DNA of 64,000 bases from Promethearchaeota archaeon. GTDB taxonomy: Archaea > Asgardarchaeota > Lokiarchaeia > Sigyniarchaeales > SOKP01. Both the position numbers and the translations under genes were made by a program. The stretch spans positions 61,461-125,460 of the forward strand of contig JAHLWS010000026.1 of NCBI GenBank assembly GCA_019057795.1, read 5' to 3'. Of this stretch, positions 63,873-64,000 are shown piece after piece (position 1 is the first letter of the stretch; each line of letters begins with the position of its first letter). Below the pieces are notes generated by a model, which was given only the letters and a program-made list of their open reading frames with translations, had not been told where the DNA came from and searched no databases.

Positions 63873-64000
63873 TTTTTCATGAATAGACATTCTAATAATT
63901 CATCGGCTTTCTGTTTTAAATCTTGTAATTTTAAATTCCATTTTTCTAAATCGTGTATAATAAATCTGATACTATCTCTTGAAGTGCGCTCTGAACGGAT
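63869..64000 (-). CDS. partial gene, C-terminal end of an unrecognised helical protein
   Basis: From the right edge a minus-strand frame is open for 43 codons to a TAA at 63869-63871. It reads S-E-R-T-S-R-D-S-I-R-F-I-I-H-D-L-E-K and then L-K-Q-K-A-D-E-L-L-E-C, a charged helical tail. It overlaps the end of the truncated glycosyltransferase by 4 bp. It could be a chromosomal neighbour or the tail of a mobile-element gene; too little is visible to say. Confidence 0.45.
   Translation of the reverse strand: MRSERTSRDSIRFIIHDLEKWNLKLQDLKQKADELLECLFMKN

Noticed and set aside
1..64000. CRISPR arrays and rRNA genes
   Set aside because: No regularly spaced repeat with unique spacers and no rRNA-like sequence was seen on reading the window; the only stable RNA found is tRNA-Tyr.

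Overview
The window comes from a very AT-rich archaeal genome, most likely an Asgard archaeon; a Lokiarchaeia-like lineage is my guess from gene content and composition, not from any search. The grounds are ubiquitin-type E1 and E2 enzymes, small Ras-like GTPases (one carrying a longin-like domain and paired with a roadblock-like protein), a PDCD5-family protein, a very long repeat/coiled-coil protein, and a tRNA-Tyr interrupted by two introns, one of which has a textbook bulge-helix-bulge in the T-loop. Many genes start with TTG or GTG and almost none has a visible Shine-Dalgarno site.

Region 1 (1-26180) reads as the organism's ordinary chromosome. From left to right it holds a truncated gene, a CoiA-like nuclease, a membrane protein bracketed by an inverted repeat, a class I/AcuC-type deacetylase, the PDCD5-like protein, a Gfo/Idh/MocA oxidoreductase, tRNA-Tyr, an E2-like protein, a QueG-like iron-sulfur protein, a HAD phosphatase, the E1-like enzyme, a membrane-anchored subtilase, a 1641-residue protein of 14 repeat units, a RACo-like corrinoid-protein activator, a small GTPase with a decayed fragment of a second copy, aspartokinase, the longin-GTPase with its roadblock neighbour, and a UPF0280 protein. 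No ubiquitin-like modifier, RING protein or JAMM protease lies in the window, so the E1/E2 pair must work with partners encoded elsewhere.

Region 2 (26173-64000) is a long surface-glycan locus with visibly fewer CG-containing codons. It encodes two nucleotide-sugar epimerases, about ten soluble glycosyltransferases (GT4 and GT2), a Wzx-like flippase, four large GT-C-like multi-spanning membrane proteins, three SAM methyltransferases, two acetyltransferase-type enzymes (an AAC(3)-like protein and a DUF1624/HGSNAT-like membrane protein), a VpsJ-like toroid protein and a heparinase II/III-like lyase. Together these could make, decorate, export and trim a complex, possibly uronic-acid or amino-sugar containing polymer or N-glycan. 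Three GT4 paralogues share near-identical C-terminal DNA, two GT2 genes are paralogues, and genes switch strand often, all signs of local duplication and rearrangement. A single-pass membrane protein in this locus has an extracellular beta-rich half and a cytosolic longin-like domain. The locus ends in a truncated glycosyltransferase abutting an opposing partial gene, a probable insertion or recombination junction.
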